The notes under the pieces: model-generated
Seen by the model: the letters and a program-made list of their open reading frames with translations, nothing else
Database searches by the model: none
Told to the model about the DNA's origin: nothing
Assembly: GCA_964429575.1 (NCBI GenBank)
Contig: CAYSCX010000002.1
Location: 122,411 to 186,410, forward strand
From: CAYSCX01 sp964429575
GTDB lineage: Bacteria; Desulfobacterota; Binatia; Binatales; Binataceae
DNA: 64,000 bases
Direction: 5' to 3'
Translations under genes and position numbers: made by a program
In this document: positions 34,569 through 43,533 of the stretch, in pieces
Position numbering within the stretch: the stretch's first letter is position 1
Layout of the letters: each line of letters begins with the position of its first letter

Positions 34569-35729
34569 ATGAACATTCACGAGTATCAAGCCAAGCAGAT
34601 TCTCGCGCGGTTTGGCGCGCCGGTTCCGAAAGGGCAGGCGGCGTCGGCACCAGACGAAGCGGCGGCGGCGTTCACGGCGCTCGGTGGCGGCACCGCGGTT
34701 ATCAAGGTGCAGATTCATGCGGGCGGCCGCGGCAAAGCCGGCGGCGTCAAGGTGGTGAAGAGCGCGGACGAGGCGCGCGAGTTCGCCGCGAAGATGCTTG
34801 GGAAGCCGCTCGTAACGCATCAGACGGGGCCGCAGGGACGCGTCGTGCGCCGCGTCTACGTCGAGGAGGCGAGCCAGGTCGCGCAAGAGCTTTATCTCGG
34901 CATGGTGATCGACCGGAGCACGGCGGGCGTGTCGGTCATCGCGAGCACCGAAGGCGGCATGGAAATCGAAGAGGTCGCGGAGAAGACGCCGGAGAAGATC
35001 ATCACGGAGCCGATCAACCTGCTCATCGGAGTTTCAGGTTTCATCGGGCGCAAGATCGCATTTGCGCTCGGTCTCAAGGACAAGCAGGTCGGGCAGTTCG
35101 CCAATTTGCTCGCGGCGCTGTATCGCGCGTTCTGGGAGACGGACGCATCGCTAATCGAAATCAACCCGCTGGTGGTAACCGCCGACGGACGCGTGGTGTG
35201 CCTCGACGCGAAGATGTCGTTCGATGACAGCGGCCTGTTCCGCCACGCAGAGATTCGCGAGCTGCGCGACGCGAACGAGGAAGACCCGGCCGAGACCGAA
35301 GCCGCGAAGTACGACCTTAGCTACATCAACTTGGACGGGAACATCGGCTGCATGGTCAATGGCGCGGGACTCGCTATGGCGACGATGGACATCGTCAAGT
35401 ACTACGGCGCGGAGCCCGCGAACTTTCTTGACGTGGGCGGCGGCGCGAGTGCGGAGAAGGTCGCGGCGGCGTTTCGCATCCTGTTGAGCGACAAGCGCGT
35501 GAAAGGCGTGCTCATCAATATTTTCGGCGGCATCATGCGTTGCGACGTGCTCGCCGACGGCGTGGTCAAGGCGGCGCGCGAGGTGAAGCTCAGTGTGCCG
35601 CTGGTCGTGCGACTGGAAGGCACCAACGTCGAGCAGGGCAAGGCGATTCTCAAGGACTCGGGGATCAAGGTGATCGCGGCGGCAGACATGGCGGACGCGG
35701 CGCGCCGGGTGGTCGAGGCGATCCGGTGA
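34569..35729 (+). CDS. sucC: Succinyl-CoA synthetase beta subunit
   Basis: 386 aa. MNIHEYQAKQILARFG opens the ATP-grasp domain; KVQIHAGGRGKAGGVK and the CoA-ligase part VLINIFGGIMRCD are diagnostic. With SucD it converts succinyl-CoA, ADP/GDP and Pi to succinate and NTP. It overlaps sucD (GTGA) and follows sdhCAB, the next TCA step. Confidence 0.97.
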   Translation: MNIHEYQAKQILARFGAPVPKGQAASAPDEAAAAFTALGGGTAVIKVQIHAGGRGKAGGVKVVKSADEAREFAAKMLGKPLVTHQTGPQGRVVRRVYVEEASQVAQELYLGMVIDRSTAGVSVIASTEGGMEIEEVAEKTPEKIITEPINLLIGVSGFIGRKIAFALGLKDKQVGQFANLLAALYRAFWETDASLIEINPLVVTADGRVVCLDAKMSFDDSGLFRHAEIRELRDANEEDPAETEAAKYDLSYINLDGNIGCMVNGAGLAMATMDIVKYYGAEPANFLDVGGGASAEKVAAAFRILLSDKRVKGVLINIFGGIMRCDVLADGVVKAAREVKLSVPLVVRLEGTNVEQGKAILKDSGIKVIAAADMADAARRVVEAIR

Positions 35730-36604
35730 GCATCCTGGTCAACAAGAGCACCCGCGTGCTGACCCAGGGCATCACCGGCGCGACGGGCCAGTTTCATACG
35801 CGCGCGTGCCGCGAGTACGGCACGCAGATGGTCGGCGGAGTCGTGCCCGGAAAGGGCAGCACCGACTTCGAGGGCATTCCGATATTCGACACGGTCGAGA
35901 GGGCGCGTCGCGAGACCGGCGCAAATGCGAGCGTCATCTATGTGCCTCCGCCGTTCGCGGCCGACGCAATTCTCGAGGCTGCCGCGGCGGGAATCGAGCT
36001 GGTGATCTGCATCACCGAGGGCATCCCGGTCCTCGACATGGTGAAGGTCAAGCATTACTTGAAGTCCACCGGCACGCGGCTGGTCGGGCCGAATTGCCCC
36101 GGCGTCATCACGCCCGGCGAATGCAAGATCGGAATCATGCCCGGCTACATTCACAAGCCGGGTGACGTCGGCGTGGTGTCGCGCTCGGGCACGCTGACCT
36201 ATGAGGCGGTCCACCAGTTGACGAAACTCGGCATCGGACAATCGACGTGTATCGGAATTGGCGGCGACCCGATCATCGGCACTAATCATGTCGACGCGCT
36301 AACGCTCTTCAATGCCGATCCCGGAACGCGCGCGATTGTAATGATCGGTGAGATCGGTGGAACCTCGGAAGAAGAGGCCGCGGATTACATCAGGAAGAAC
36401 GTGAAGAAGCCGGTCGTCGCGTTCATCGCGGGACAGACGGCGCCGAAGGGCCGTCGGATGGGGCACGCAGGCGCGATCATTTCCGGCGGACGCGGGATGG
36501 CGGCGGACAAAATTGCCGCGCTCAAGGCGGCGGGCATCGCGGTGGCGATGAGCCCGGCGGACATCGGAACTACGCTGAAAACGGCGCTCGACGGCAACGC
36601 CTGA
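35726..36604 (+). CDS. sucD: Succinyl-CoA synthetase alpha subunit
   Basis: 292 aa from GTG 35726, which overlaps the sucC stop; a longer frame upstream is only sucC read out of phase. CoA-binding QGITGATGQFHTRACREYG, VGPNCPGVITPGE, and the phosphohistidine region GHAGAIISGGRG are present. 24 bp upstream of ndk, which could use its NTP product. Confidence 0.97.
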   Translation: MSILVNKSTRVLTQGITGATGQFHTRACREYGTQMVGGVVPGKGSTDFEGIPIFDTVERARRETGANASVIYVPPPFAADAILEAAAAGIELVICITEGIPVLDMVKVKHYLKSTGTRLVGPNCPGVITPGECKIGIMPGYIHKPGDVGVVSRSGTLTYEAVHQLTKLGIGQSTCIGIGGDPIIGTNHVDALTLFNADPGTRAIVMIGEIGGTSEEEAADYIRKNVKKPVVAFIAGQTAPKGRRMGHAGAIISGGRGMAADKIAALKAAGIAVAMSPADIGTTLKTALDGNA

Positions 36605-36628
36605 GCCGCACGCCGTCACCGGACACAG

Positions 36629-37045
36629 ATGGAACGAACTCTCGCGATCATCAAGCCTGACGCCGTGGAGCGCGGGCTTACCGGCGACATCTTGAAACGC
36701 ATCGAGGCGAGCGGGCTCCGAGTGCGCGGACTTCGCAAGATGCATCTGACGCGCGCGCAGGCCGAGCGCTTTTACGACGTTCACAAAGCGCGGCCCTTCT
36801 TCAAGAGTCTGTGCGACTACATGACGTCGGGGCCGGTGGTGATCGCCGTGCTTGCCGGCGACCGCGCGATCGCGCGATGGCGGGAACTGATGGGAGCGAC
36901 CGATCCCGCGAAAGCGGCGGAGGGAACGATTCGCAAGCTGTTCGGCGTCGACATCGAGAAGAACGCGACGCACGGCTCGGACGCGCCCGGGACGGCTGCG
37001 CGCGAGGTCGCGTTTTTCTTCGCGGATTTGGAGATTCTCGACTGA
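36629..37045 (+). CDS. ndk: Nucleoside diphosphate kinase
   Basis: 138 aa, the normal length. MERTLAIIKPDAVERGLTG at the start and the phosphorylated His in KNATHGSDAPGTAAREVAFFF are invariant family motifs. It exchanges gamma-phosphates between NTPs and NDPs. The sucCD-ndk order is often seen because succinyl-CoA synthetase can supply GTP. Confidence 0.97.
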   Translation: MERTLAIIKPDAVERGLTGDILKRIEASGLRVRGLRKMHLTRAQAERFYDVHKARPFFKSLCDYMTSGPVVIAVLAGDRAIARWRELMGATDPAKAAEGTIRKLFGVDIEKNATHGSDAPGTAAREVAFFFADLEILD

Positions 37046-37099
37046 GGGATCGGCAGACCTCCGCTGACAGTCGAGATGGCATCCCGATCACAGAGTCGG

Positions 37100-37133
37100 G
37101 ATTCTTCGCTTCGCAGACTCCGCTCTGAATGAC
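37100..37133. repeat. Degenerate CTCAGGATGAC-type repeat
   Basis: GATTCTTCGCTTCGC...CTCTGAATGAC is a degraded relative of the 29787-29888 repeat, in the 153-bp gap between ndk and rlmN. A TCCCGATCACAGAGTCGGGA palindrome lies directly upstream (37082-37101) and could serve as a terminator stem for ndk, though no U-tract follows. Confidence 0.45.
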
Positions 37134-37198
37134 CAGGGTACAGCACGCGATGGAGCTGTCCTGCATCGGGGCGTGGATTTCGATTAGAATATACGGCC

Positions 37199-38320
37199 GT
37201 GCCTGGTGCAGCCAATCGACCAGTGGAAGACGCCTCGTCGGCCGAGCGGCCTGACGTTCGCGGGCTCTCGCTCGACGAACTTGCCATTGAGATTACCGCC
37301 GCGGGACAGCCGCCGTATCGCGCCCGCCAGGTCATGCACTGGCTGCATGCGAAGCACGCCGAGAGCTTCGACGCGATGCATGAACTTCCGGCGGACTTTC
37401 GCGGGTGGCTCGCCGCGCATTTCACAATCGGCAGTCTCGAGACCGCGTCGGTCGCGCGTTCGTCCGACGGCACGCGCAAGCTCTTGCTGCGTCTTCGCGA
37501 CGGCAATGCAATCGAAACGGTAATCATTCCCGCATCGGGGCGCGTAACGCTGTGCCTCTCGACGCAAGCCGGCTGCGCGATGGCGTGCGAGTTCTGCGCG
37601 ACGGCGCGCATGGGGCTGCATCGCAACCTGACCACGGCCGAAATCATCGGACAGATCCACGCCGCGCGCCGCGAACTCGCGCCGGGCGAGACGCTCACCA
37701 ACTACGTTTTCATGGGGATGGGAGAACCGCTCGCGAATTACCCGAGGCTGGTGCGCGCCCTCGAGATCATGACCGAAGCATGGGGAATGGATATCTCGCC
37801 GCGGCGCATCACGGTTTCGACCGTCGGAATCGTGCCGATGATGGAGCGGTTGCTCGCCGATGTGCCGGTTCAGCTCGCGGTCTCGCTTCATGCGACCACT
37901 GACGAGATGCGGGATAGGCTCGCGCCGATCAACAAGCGCTATCCGCTCGAAGTGCTGCTCGATGCGTGCCGCAAGCTGCCCCTGGCGCGGCGCCGCCGAA
38001 TCACGTTCGAGTACGTGATGCTTGCGGGCGTGAACGATACCACTGCCGACGCGAGGCGGCTGGTCAAGCTGCTCGCGCCGCTGCGCGCGAAAGTGAATTT
38101 GATCTTTTTCAACCCGTTCGACGGCTCAGGTTTTGGTGTTTCACCGCGCGCGCGCGTAGAGGCCTTTCAAGCGATCCTGCAGGAAGGTAATTTGACGGCG
38201 ACCATTCGCGAGAGCCGCGGGCAGGATATTGCTGCGGCGTGCGGACAGCTATTTGCCGAGCGCAGCGAAGACCACCGCGAGAACGAGCCTCACCGTGAGC
38301 GGGCGGATCTCGCGGGGTAG
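37199..38320 (+). CDS. rlmN: 23S rRNA/tRNA adenine-C2 methyltransferase RlmN
   Basis: 373 aa from GTG 37199. Radical SAM motif GCAMACEFCATA (CxxxCxxC), then MGMGEPLANY, ISPRRITVSTVGIVP, LAVSLHATTDE and a late SRGQDIAAACGQL with the methyl-carrying Cys. It methylates A2503 of 23S rRNA and A37 of some tRNAs. A TAGAAT hexamer (37185-37190) lies just upstream, so the transcript may start very near the GTG. Confidence 0.96.
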   Translation: MPGAANRPVEDASSAERPDVRGLSLDELAIEITAAGQPPYRARQVMHWLHAKHAESFDAMHELPADFRGWLAAHFTIGSLETASVARSSDGTRKLLLRLRDGNAIETVIIPASGRVTLCLSTQAGCAMACEFCATARMGLHRNLTTAEIIGQIHAARRELAPGETLTNYVFMGMGEPLANYPRLVRALEIMTEAWGMDISPRRITVSTVGIVPMMERLLADVPVQLAVSLHATTDEMRDRLAPINKRYPLEVLLDACRKLPLARRRRITFEYVMLAGVNDTTADARRLVKLLAPLRAKVNLIFFNPFDGSGFGVSPRARVEAFQAILQEGNLTATIRESRGQDIAAACGQLFAERSEDHRENEPHRERADLAG

Positions 38321-38362
38321 GGAAGGGCGCCGTCGCGAGCGCGGGCGGCGCGAGATGAGGGA

Positions 38363-39226
38363 ATGGCGAAACCAGTTCTCGGCATAATTGGCGGCAGCGG
38401 CTTCTACCAGATGTCCGCGATCGAGCAGGTAGAGCAGCTCGAACTCAATACGCCATTCGGCAAGCCCTCCGACGCTTACGTGCGCGGACGAATCGGCGAC
38501 ACCGAAGTGGTTTTTCTCGCGCGCCATGGACGCGGCCATCGCATCTTGCCCAGCGAGATCAACTTTCGCGCGAACGTATTCGGAATGAAGCAGCTTGGCG
38601 TTGAGTACTTGGTATCGGTCTCGACCGCCGGCAGCATGAAGGAGAACATCGAGCCCGGCCACATCGTCGTGCCTGACCAATTCTTCGATCGGACCTACCA
38701 GCGACCGGCGACGTTCTTTGGCGGCGGCATCGTCGGTCACGTTTCGCTCGCGGATCCGGTCTGCGCCGAACTCGCACACTCATTGGCGGACGCGGGGCGA
38801 AACGCCAAGGCGGCGATTCACGAAGGCGGCACTTACTTATGCATCGAGGGACCGCAATTCTCGACCCGTGCGGAATCGCGAATCTTCCGAAGCTGGGGCG
38901 TTGACGTGATTAGCATGACCGCGATGCAGGAGGCGCGGCTCGCCCGCGAAGCCGAGCTTTGCTACGCGGTGTTGGCGCTGGTCACCGATTTCGACTGCTG
39001 GCACGAAAGCGTCGCGGCGGTGGACATCTCGGAAATACTGCGGGTGATGCGCCTCAACGTCGAACGCGCGCAGGCGATCGTCGCGAATTTGGCGCGCACG
39101 CTGAGCGGGCATGTGCGAAAATGCGCATGCGCGCACTCGCTCAAGGGCGGCATTATCACCGACCGCAGCCTGATTCCGCCCAAAGTCGCGGCGGACCTTG
39201 GTCCCATCATTGGAAAGTATCTCTAA
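38363..39226 (+). CDS. mtnP: 5'-methylthioadenosine phosphorylase
   Basis: 287 aa. IIGGSGFYQM phosphate loop, ARHGRGHRILPSEINFRAN, YLCIEGPQFSTRAESR and the late TDFDCWHE are typical of MTA phosphorylase rather than purine nucleoside phosphorylase. It splits methylthioadenosine to adenine and methylthioribose-1-phosphate in methionine salvage. A PfkB-type kinase follows 30 bp downstream. Confidence 0.93.
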   Translation: MAKPVLGIIGGSGFYQMSAIEQVEQLELNTPFGKPSDAYVRGRIGDTEVVFLARHGRGHRILPSEINFRANVFGMKQLGVEYLVSVSTAGSMKENIEPGHIVVPDQFFDRTYQRPATFFGGGIVGHVSLADPVCAELAHSLADAGRNAKAAIHEGGTYLCIEGPQFSTRAESRIFRSWGVDVISMTAMQEARLAREAELCYAVLALVTDFDCWHESVAAVDISEILRVMRLNVERAQAIVANLARTLSGHVRKCACAHSLKGGIITDRSLIPPKVAADLGPIIGKYL

Positions 39227-39256
39227 CGGGGAGGCCGCTTCGCCGGGACAACGCCG

Positions 39257-40180
39257 ATGAGCATCGTAGTGGTGGGGTCAGTTGCGTACGACACCGTTGA
39301 AACGGTGCACGGCGGTGTGGTCGAGGCGCTCGGCGGGTCGGCGAGTTTCTTTTCGGTCGCCGCCCGCTTTTTCGCACCGGTGAGCATCGTCGCGGTGGTC
39401 GGATCGGACTTCAAAGGAGAGTTCCGCCGATTGTTCGAGGATCGCAACATCGATTTGCGCGGACTCGAGGAGCGCGCCGGCAAGACGTTTCGCTGGCACG
39501 GGCGATATCACGAAGACATAAATTTGCGCGACACGATCACGCTGTCGCTGAACGTGTTCGACGGTTTCGCGCCGGACCTGCTGCCCGATCTGCGCCGCTG
39601 CGACTACTTGTTTCTTGCCAACATCGCCCCCGAGCTTCAGGAGCGCGTTCTCTCGCAGGTGACGAGCCCGAAGCTGGTCGCGGGCGACACGATGGACTAC
39701 TGGATCGAAAACCACCGCGCGGACTTGGTCCGCATCCTGCCGCGCCTCGACATCATCACACTCAACGACGAAGAGGCGCGCCTGCTCGCCGGCGAGCACA
39801 ATCTGGTCAAGGCCGGCCGCGCAATCATCAAGATGGGCCCCAAGGTGGTGCTCATCAAACGTGGCGAGTACGGCGTACTGCAATTCAGCCGTGAACGGAT
39901 GTTCGCCGTGCCTGCCTATCCGCTGGAGGAAGTTCTCGATCCGACCGGCGCGGGCGATACGTTCGCGGGGGGCCTGATGGGGTACCTGGCGCGCATCGGA
40001 CGCTTTGACGAATCGTCGCTGCGCACCGCGGTTGTGTACGGCTCCGTGATGGCGTCGTTCGTCGTCGAGCGCTTTTCACTCGACCGGCTTACCGCTCTTA
40101 CTTGGGAGGACATCGAGGGCCGCTACCGTGCATTCATCGAACTTACCGACTCGCACCACGGCAGATGGACCTCTCAGTAG
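39257..40180 (+). CDS. PfkB-family sugar/nucleoside kinase
   Basis: 307 aa. Glycine-rich VVEALGGSASFFSVAA near the N-terminus and the PfkB signature DPTGAGDTFAGG with the catalytic Asp. The family includes ribokinase and adenosine kinase. The position after mtnP hints at a nucleoside or methylthioribose-type substrate, but that is inference. The end overlaps the glycosyltransferase start by 16 bp. Confidence 0.9.
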   Translation: MSIVVVGSVAYDTVETVHGGVVEALGGSASFFSVAARFFAPVSIVAVVGSDFKGEFRRLFEDRNIDLRGLEERAGKTFRWHGRYHEDINLRDTITLSLNVFDGFAPDLLPDLRRCDYLFLANIAPELQERVLSQVTSPKLVAGDTMDYWIENHRADLVRILPRLDIITLNDEEARLLAGEHNLVKAGRAIIKMGPKVVLIKRGEYGVLQFSRERMFAVPAYPLEEVLDPTGAGDTFAGGLMGYLARIGRFDESSLRTAVVYGSVMASFVVERFSLDRLTALTWEDIEGRYRAFIELTDSHHGRWTSQ

Positions 40181-41103
40181 TGATCCCGCTCTATAACGAG
40201 CGGGACAATCTTGCACCGCTCCACGACGAGCTGAGCCGCGTGGTGGGCGCGCTCGGACGTTCGTACGAGTTCGTGTTCGTGGATGACGGCAGCACCGACG
40301 GCAGCTTCGACGTGCTGCGCGAGTTGCGTAACAGAGATCAACACGTGCGCGTCTTTCGGCTCGCGCGCAATTCCGGGCAGACCGCGGCACTTTCGTGCGG
40401 ACTGCGAAATTCGGCCGGGGACATCGTGGTCGCGATCGACTCTGACGGCGAAAACGATCCGGCAGATATTCCGCGTCTGCTCTCGACGCTTGAACAGGGG
40501 TACGATCTGGTCAGCGGTTGGCGCAGCGAGCGTTGGCAGAAGTCGGTGCTGACGCGCCGCATACCGTCGATGGCGGCAAACGCATTGATCTCGCGAATAA
40601 CCGGCGTCGAGCTACACGACTTCGGGTGCACCCTCAAGGCGTATCGGGGAGACCTCGCGCGCAAGCTCAATCTTTATGGCGAGATGCATCGCTTCGTACC
40701 GGCGATCGCGGCGGAGCAGGGCGCGCGAATTACTGAAATCCCGGTGAACTTTCGTGCGCGTCGGAGCGGCCGCTCCAAGTACGGCGTCGGCCGCATACTG
40801 CGAACACTGCTCGATCTGCTAACCGTGCACTTCCTGACCGGCTATTCGACGCGTCCCATCCAGATGTTCGGCGCGATCGGATTCGTACTTGGAGCGCTGG
40901 GCGGGTTGTGGACCCTGATTCTAGTCACCGAGAAGGTGGTACTAGGCACCCAGCTTGGAGATCGGCCAGCACTGCTGCTTGCGGTTCTTCTGATCGTGGT
41001 CGGGGTGCAGTTCGTCAGCCTCGGCCTGATCGGCGAGATGCTGGCGCGCACCTACCACGAGTCCCAAGGCAAACCGATTTACGTCATCAAAGAAGAACTC
41101 TAG
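40165..41103 (+). CDS. Family 2 glycosyltransferase, polyprenyl-phosphate sugar transferase type
   Basis: 312 aa from ATG 40165 (MDLSVVIPLYNERDNL). GT-A domain with VFVDDGSTDGSF and VAIDSDGENDPADIP (DxD), then GCTLKAYRGDLARKLNLYGEMHRFVP. Two C-terminal membrane helices (MFGAIGFVLGALGGLWTLIL; LLLAVLLIVVGVQFVSLGLI). This is the dolichol/undecaprenyl-phosphate mannose or glucose synthase layout and could supply the lipid-linked donor for the GT-C fusion at 10391 (inference). Its TAG stop (41101-41103) is the first three bases of repeat copy 2. Confidence 0.92.
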   Translation: MDLSVVIPLYNERDNLAPLHDELSRVVGALGRSYEFVFVDDGSTDGSFDVLRELRNRDQHVRVFRLARNSGQTAALSCGLRNSAGDIVVAIDSDGENDPADIPRLLSTLEQGYDLVSGWRSERWQKSVLTRRIPSMAANALISRITGVELHDFGCTLKAYRGDLARKLNLYGEMHRFVPAIAAEQGARITEIPVNFRARRSGRSKYGVGRILRTLLDLLTVHFLTGYSTRPIQMFGAIGFVLGALGGLWTLILVTEKVVLGTQLGDRPALLLAVLLIVVGVQFVSLGLIGEMLARTYHESQGKPIYVIKEEL

Positions 41104-41258
41104 CAGGATGTTGAAAAAGTCATTTTCAACCGCCTGCTCCCTCTCTCTCCTCTCCCCCAGAGGGAGAGAAGATTGGGAAGGCAACCGGCTTTCACGCAGG
41201 GTGTTGAGGGCAGAGTCCATGCAAGCTTGGAACTCGAGGCCTTTCTCAAGACCCTGCC
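41101..41258 (+). repeat. Two-hairpin intergenic repeat, copy 2 (158 bp, short form)
   Basis: Same order as copy 1: TAGCAGGATGTTGAAAA hairpin closed by TTTTCAACCGCCTGCT, pyrimidine-rich palindrome CTCCCCCAGAGGGAGAG, and second hairpin CGCAGGGTGTTGAG ... TTCTCAAGACCCTGC. It lacks about 27 bases containing the ATGGCTCAGGACAAG segment of the long form. The leading TAG ends the upstream gene; ugd starts 14 bases after the element. Confidence 0.85.
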
Positions 41259-41271
41259 GGGGAGCTGCGCA

Positions 41272-42579
41272 ATGAACTTAGCGGTTGTCGGAACCGGTTA
41301 TGTCGGTCTGGTTAGCGGCACTTGCTACGCCGAGAGCGGCAACGAGGTCATCTGCGTTGACATCAACCCCGCGCGCATCGCGGAGCTGGAGGCGGGGCAG
41401 ATTCCAATCTACGAGCCGGGGCTCACCGAGCTGGTGCGCCGCAATGTCAAGGAAGGGCGGCTGCGCTTCACCACGGACGTCGCGAAAGCAGTCTCGCAAT
41501 CCCTGGTCTCATTCATCGCGGTTGGCACGCCGATGAGCGCCGACGGAGCTGCGGACATTAGCCAGGTGCTCGGCGAGGCCGCGAAGATCGCGCGCGCCAC
41601 CACTGGCTACCACGTCATAGCGGTAAAGAGCACCGTGCCGGTCGGCACTAATGACAAGGTGCGTGAGATCGTGTCGCGCGCCGCGAAACACGCCATCGAC
41701 GTGTGCTCTATTCCTGAATTTCTAAAGGAGGGCTCCGCGGTCGAGGATTTCATGCGGCCCGATCGCGTTATCATCGGCAGTTCAAGCGAGCGCGCCACCG
41801 CGATTTTGCGCGAACTTCACGCTCCGTTCGTCCGCACCGACAACCCCGTGATCGTGATGGATCAGCGCTCGGCCGAGCTGACCAAGTACGCGTCCAACGC
41901 GATGCTCGCGATGCGCGTGTCGTTCATCAACGAGATCGCAAACCTGTGCGAGGCGGTCGGCGCCGAGATCAATTCAGTACGCCGGGGCATGGGCACCGAT
42001 CGCAGGATCGGCTCTCAGTTTCTTTTCCCCGGCATCGGCTACGGCGGGTCGTGCTTTCCCAAGGACGTGCAGGCGCTAATACGCACCGCTGCGGACCACG
42101 CGATCGACTTCTCGCTGCTGCGCGAAGCGCAGGCGGTCAATGAACGTCAGAAAAGAGTTTTGGTTCGGCGCGTCAAGCAGCACTTCGGCGACGACCTGAA
42201 GGGACGCACATTCGCGGTCTGGGGTCTCGCGTTCAAGCCGCGCACGGACGACATGCGCGACGCGCCCTCATTGGTCGTAATCGAGGAGCTTCTCAAGGCC
42301 GGCGCGCGCGTCCAACTACACGACCCCGAGGCGCTCGTGAACGCGAAGAAGATATTCAAGGATCGCGTCACCTATCACACCACGAATTACGAGGCGTTGG
42401 CGGGCGCCGACGCGCTGCTGATCCTGACGGAGTGGAACGAGTTCCGTCATCCGAATTTTTCGCGCATCCATGCCGAGTTGAAACAGCCGGTAATATTCGA
42501 CGGCCGGAACCTGTATGATCCCGATCTCATGAAGGCGCTCGACTTCCGGTATTTCTCGATCGGGCGGCCTTCGGTTTAG
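41272..42579 (+). CDS. ugd: UDP-glucose 6-dehydrogenase
   Basis: 435 aa from ATG 41272, with GGGGAG upstream; the frame extending back to 41173 is repeat sequence. NAD-binding NLAVVGTGYVGLVSGTCYA, GTPMSADGAAD, EFLKEGSAVEDF, the catalytic Cys in GIGYGGSCFPKDVQAL and FKPRTDDMRDAPS are all present. It oxidises UDP-glucose to UDP-glucuronate for surface polysaccharides. An epimerase follows 14 bp later. Confidence 0.97.
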   Translation: MNLAVVGTGYVGLVSGTCYAESGNEVICVDINPARIAELEAGQIPIYEPGLTELVRRNVKEGRLRFTTDVAKAVSQSLVSFIAVGTPMSADGAADISQVLGEAAKIARATTGYHVIAVKSTVPVGTNDKVREIVSRAAKHAIDVCSIPEFLKEGSAVEDFMRPDRVIIGSSSERATAILRELHAPFVRTDNPVIVMDQRSAELTKYASNAMLAMRVSFINEIANLCEAVGAEINSVRRGMGTDRRIGSQFLFPGIGYGGSCFPKDVQALIRTAADHAIDFSLLREAQAVNERQKRVLVRRVKQHFGDDLKGRTFAVWGLAFKPRTDDMRDAPSLVVIEELLKAGARVQLHDPEALVNAKKIFKDRVTYHTTNYEALAGADALLILTEWNEFRHPNFSRIHAELKQPVIFDGRNLYDPDLMKALDFRYFSIGRPSV

Positions 42580-42593
42580 CAGCGGCTCGCCAC

Positions 42594-43532
42594 ATGCGGA
42601 TTATGGTAACTGGCGGCGCGGGCTTCATCGGCTCGCACACAGTGGACGCGCTCATCGCTGAGCGGGCTGGCGACGTTTGCGCGATTGACAATCTGTCTGC
42701 CGGCAAGCGCACCCGGCTCAACCCGGCCGCACGATTCCACAAGGTCGATCTGCGCGATGCAGCTTCGGTGCGCGCGGTAATTGAGCGCGAGAAACCCGAG
42801 GTCATCTACCATTTTGCGGCGCAAATGGACGTGCGTCGCTCGGTCGCGGATCCGTCATTAGACGCCGAAGTGAATCTGGTTGGGATGCTTCATTTGATGG
42901 AGTCCGCGCGGCAACATGGACTCAAGCGCATCATCTTCGCGTCGACCGGCGGGGCGATTTACGGAGAGCAGGAGCAGTTTCCCTGCGATGAGAATCATGC
43001 GCTGCGGCCCGTGAGTCCGTACGGCGTCGCGAAGCTCGCTACGGAGGCGTACCTCTTCTTTTACCGCGCGCAATACGGAATCGATTATCTCGCGCTGCGT
43101 TACGCCAATGTTTATGGCCCACGTCAGGATCCGCACGGTGAAGCCGGCGTGGTCGCGATCTTTTGCGGGCGCATACTGGACGGCAAACCCGTGACGATTT
43201 ACGGCGACGGCGAACAGACGCGCGACTACGTCTATGTCGGTGACATCGTTCGCGCGAACGTTGCGGCGCTAAGCTCACCGGTAACCGGAGCGATCAACGT
43301 CGGCACCGGCGTCGAAACCAGCGTCAACATGCTCTACGACGCCCTCAGAACGATCGCGGAGTTCGCGACGCCGGCTGAATACGGCGCCGAACGTCCCGGC
43401 GAACAGCGCCGGTCGGTGATCTCACCGCAGCGCGCGGCGGATACCCTCGGCTGGCAACCCGCGGTCAGCCTGGCGCACGGTCTCGCCGAAACTTACGCAT
43501 ACTTCGCTTCCGAGCGTGCGCGCACGCCATGA
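42594..43532 (+). CDS. NAD-dependent epimerase/dehydratase (GalE-like UDP-sugar epimerase)
   Basis: 312 aa extended SDR. Cofactor loop VTGGAGFIGSHTVD, catalytic YGVAK (SPYGVAKLATEAY) with FASTGGAIYG upstream, and FAAQMDVRRSVADP. It fits UDP-glucose/UDP-glucuronate 4-epimerases; its place after ugd favours UDP-glucuronate or UDP-galacturonate, but the sequence alone cannot settle this. lepA begins two bases after its stop. Confidence 0.9.
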   Translation: MRIMVTGGAGFIGSHTVDALIAERAGDVCAIDNLSAGKRTRLNPAARFHKVDLRDAASVRAVIEREKPEVIYHFAAQMDVRRSVADPSLDAEVNLVGMLHLMESARQHGLKRIIFASTGGAIYGEQEQFPCDENHALRPVSPYGVAKLATEAYLFFYRAQYGIDYLALRYANVYGPRQDPHGEAGVVAIFCGRILDGKPVTIYGDGEQTRDYVYVGDIVRANVAALSSPVTGAINVGTGVETSVNMLYDALRTIAEFATPAEYGAERPGEQRRSVISPQRAADTLGWQPAVSLAHGLAETYAYFASERARTP

Positions 43533-43533
43533 G

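Noticed and set aside
35540..35725. Upstream extension of sucD
   Set aside because: It is sucC read out of phase; GTG 35726 overlapping the sucC stop gives the family N-terminus.
41173..41271. N-terminal extension of ugd
   Set aside because: These 33 codons are repeat copy 2; the conserved protein starts at ATG 41272 with a good ribosome site.
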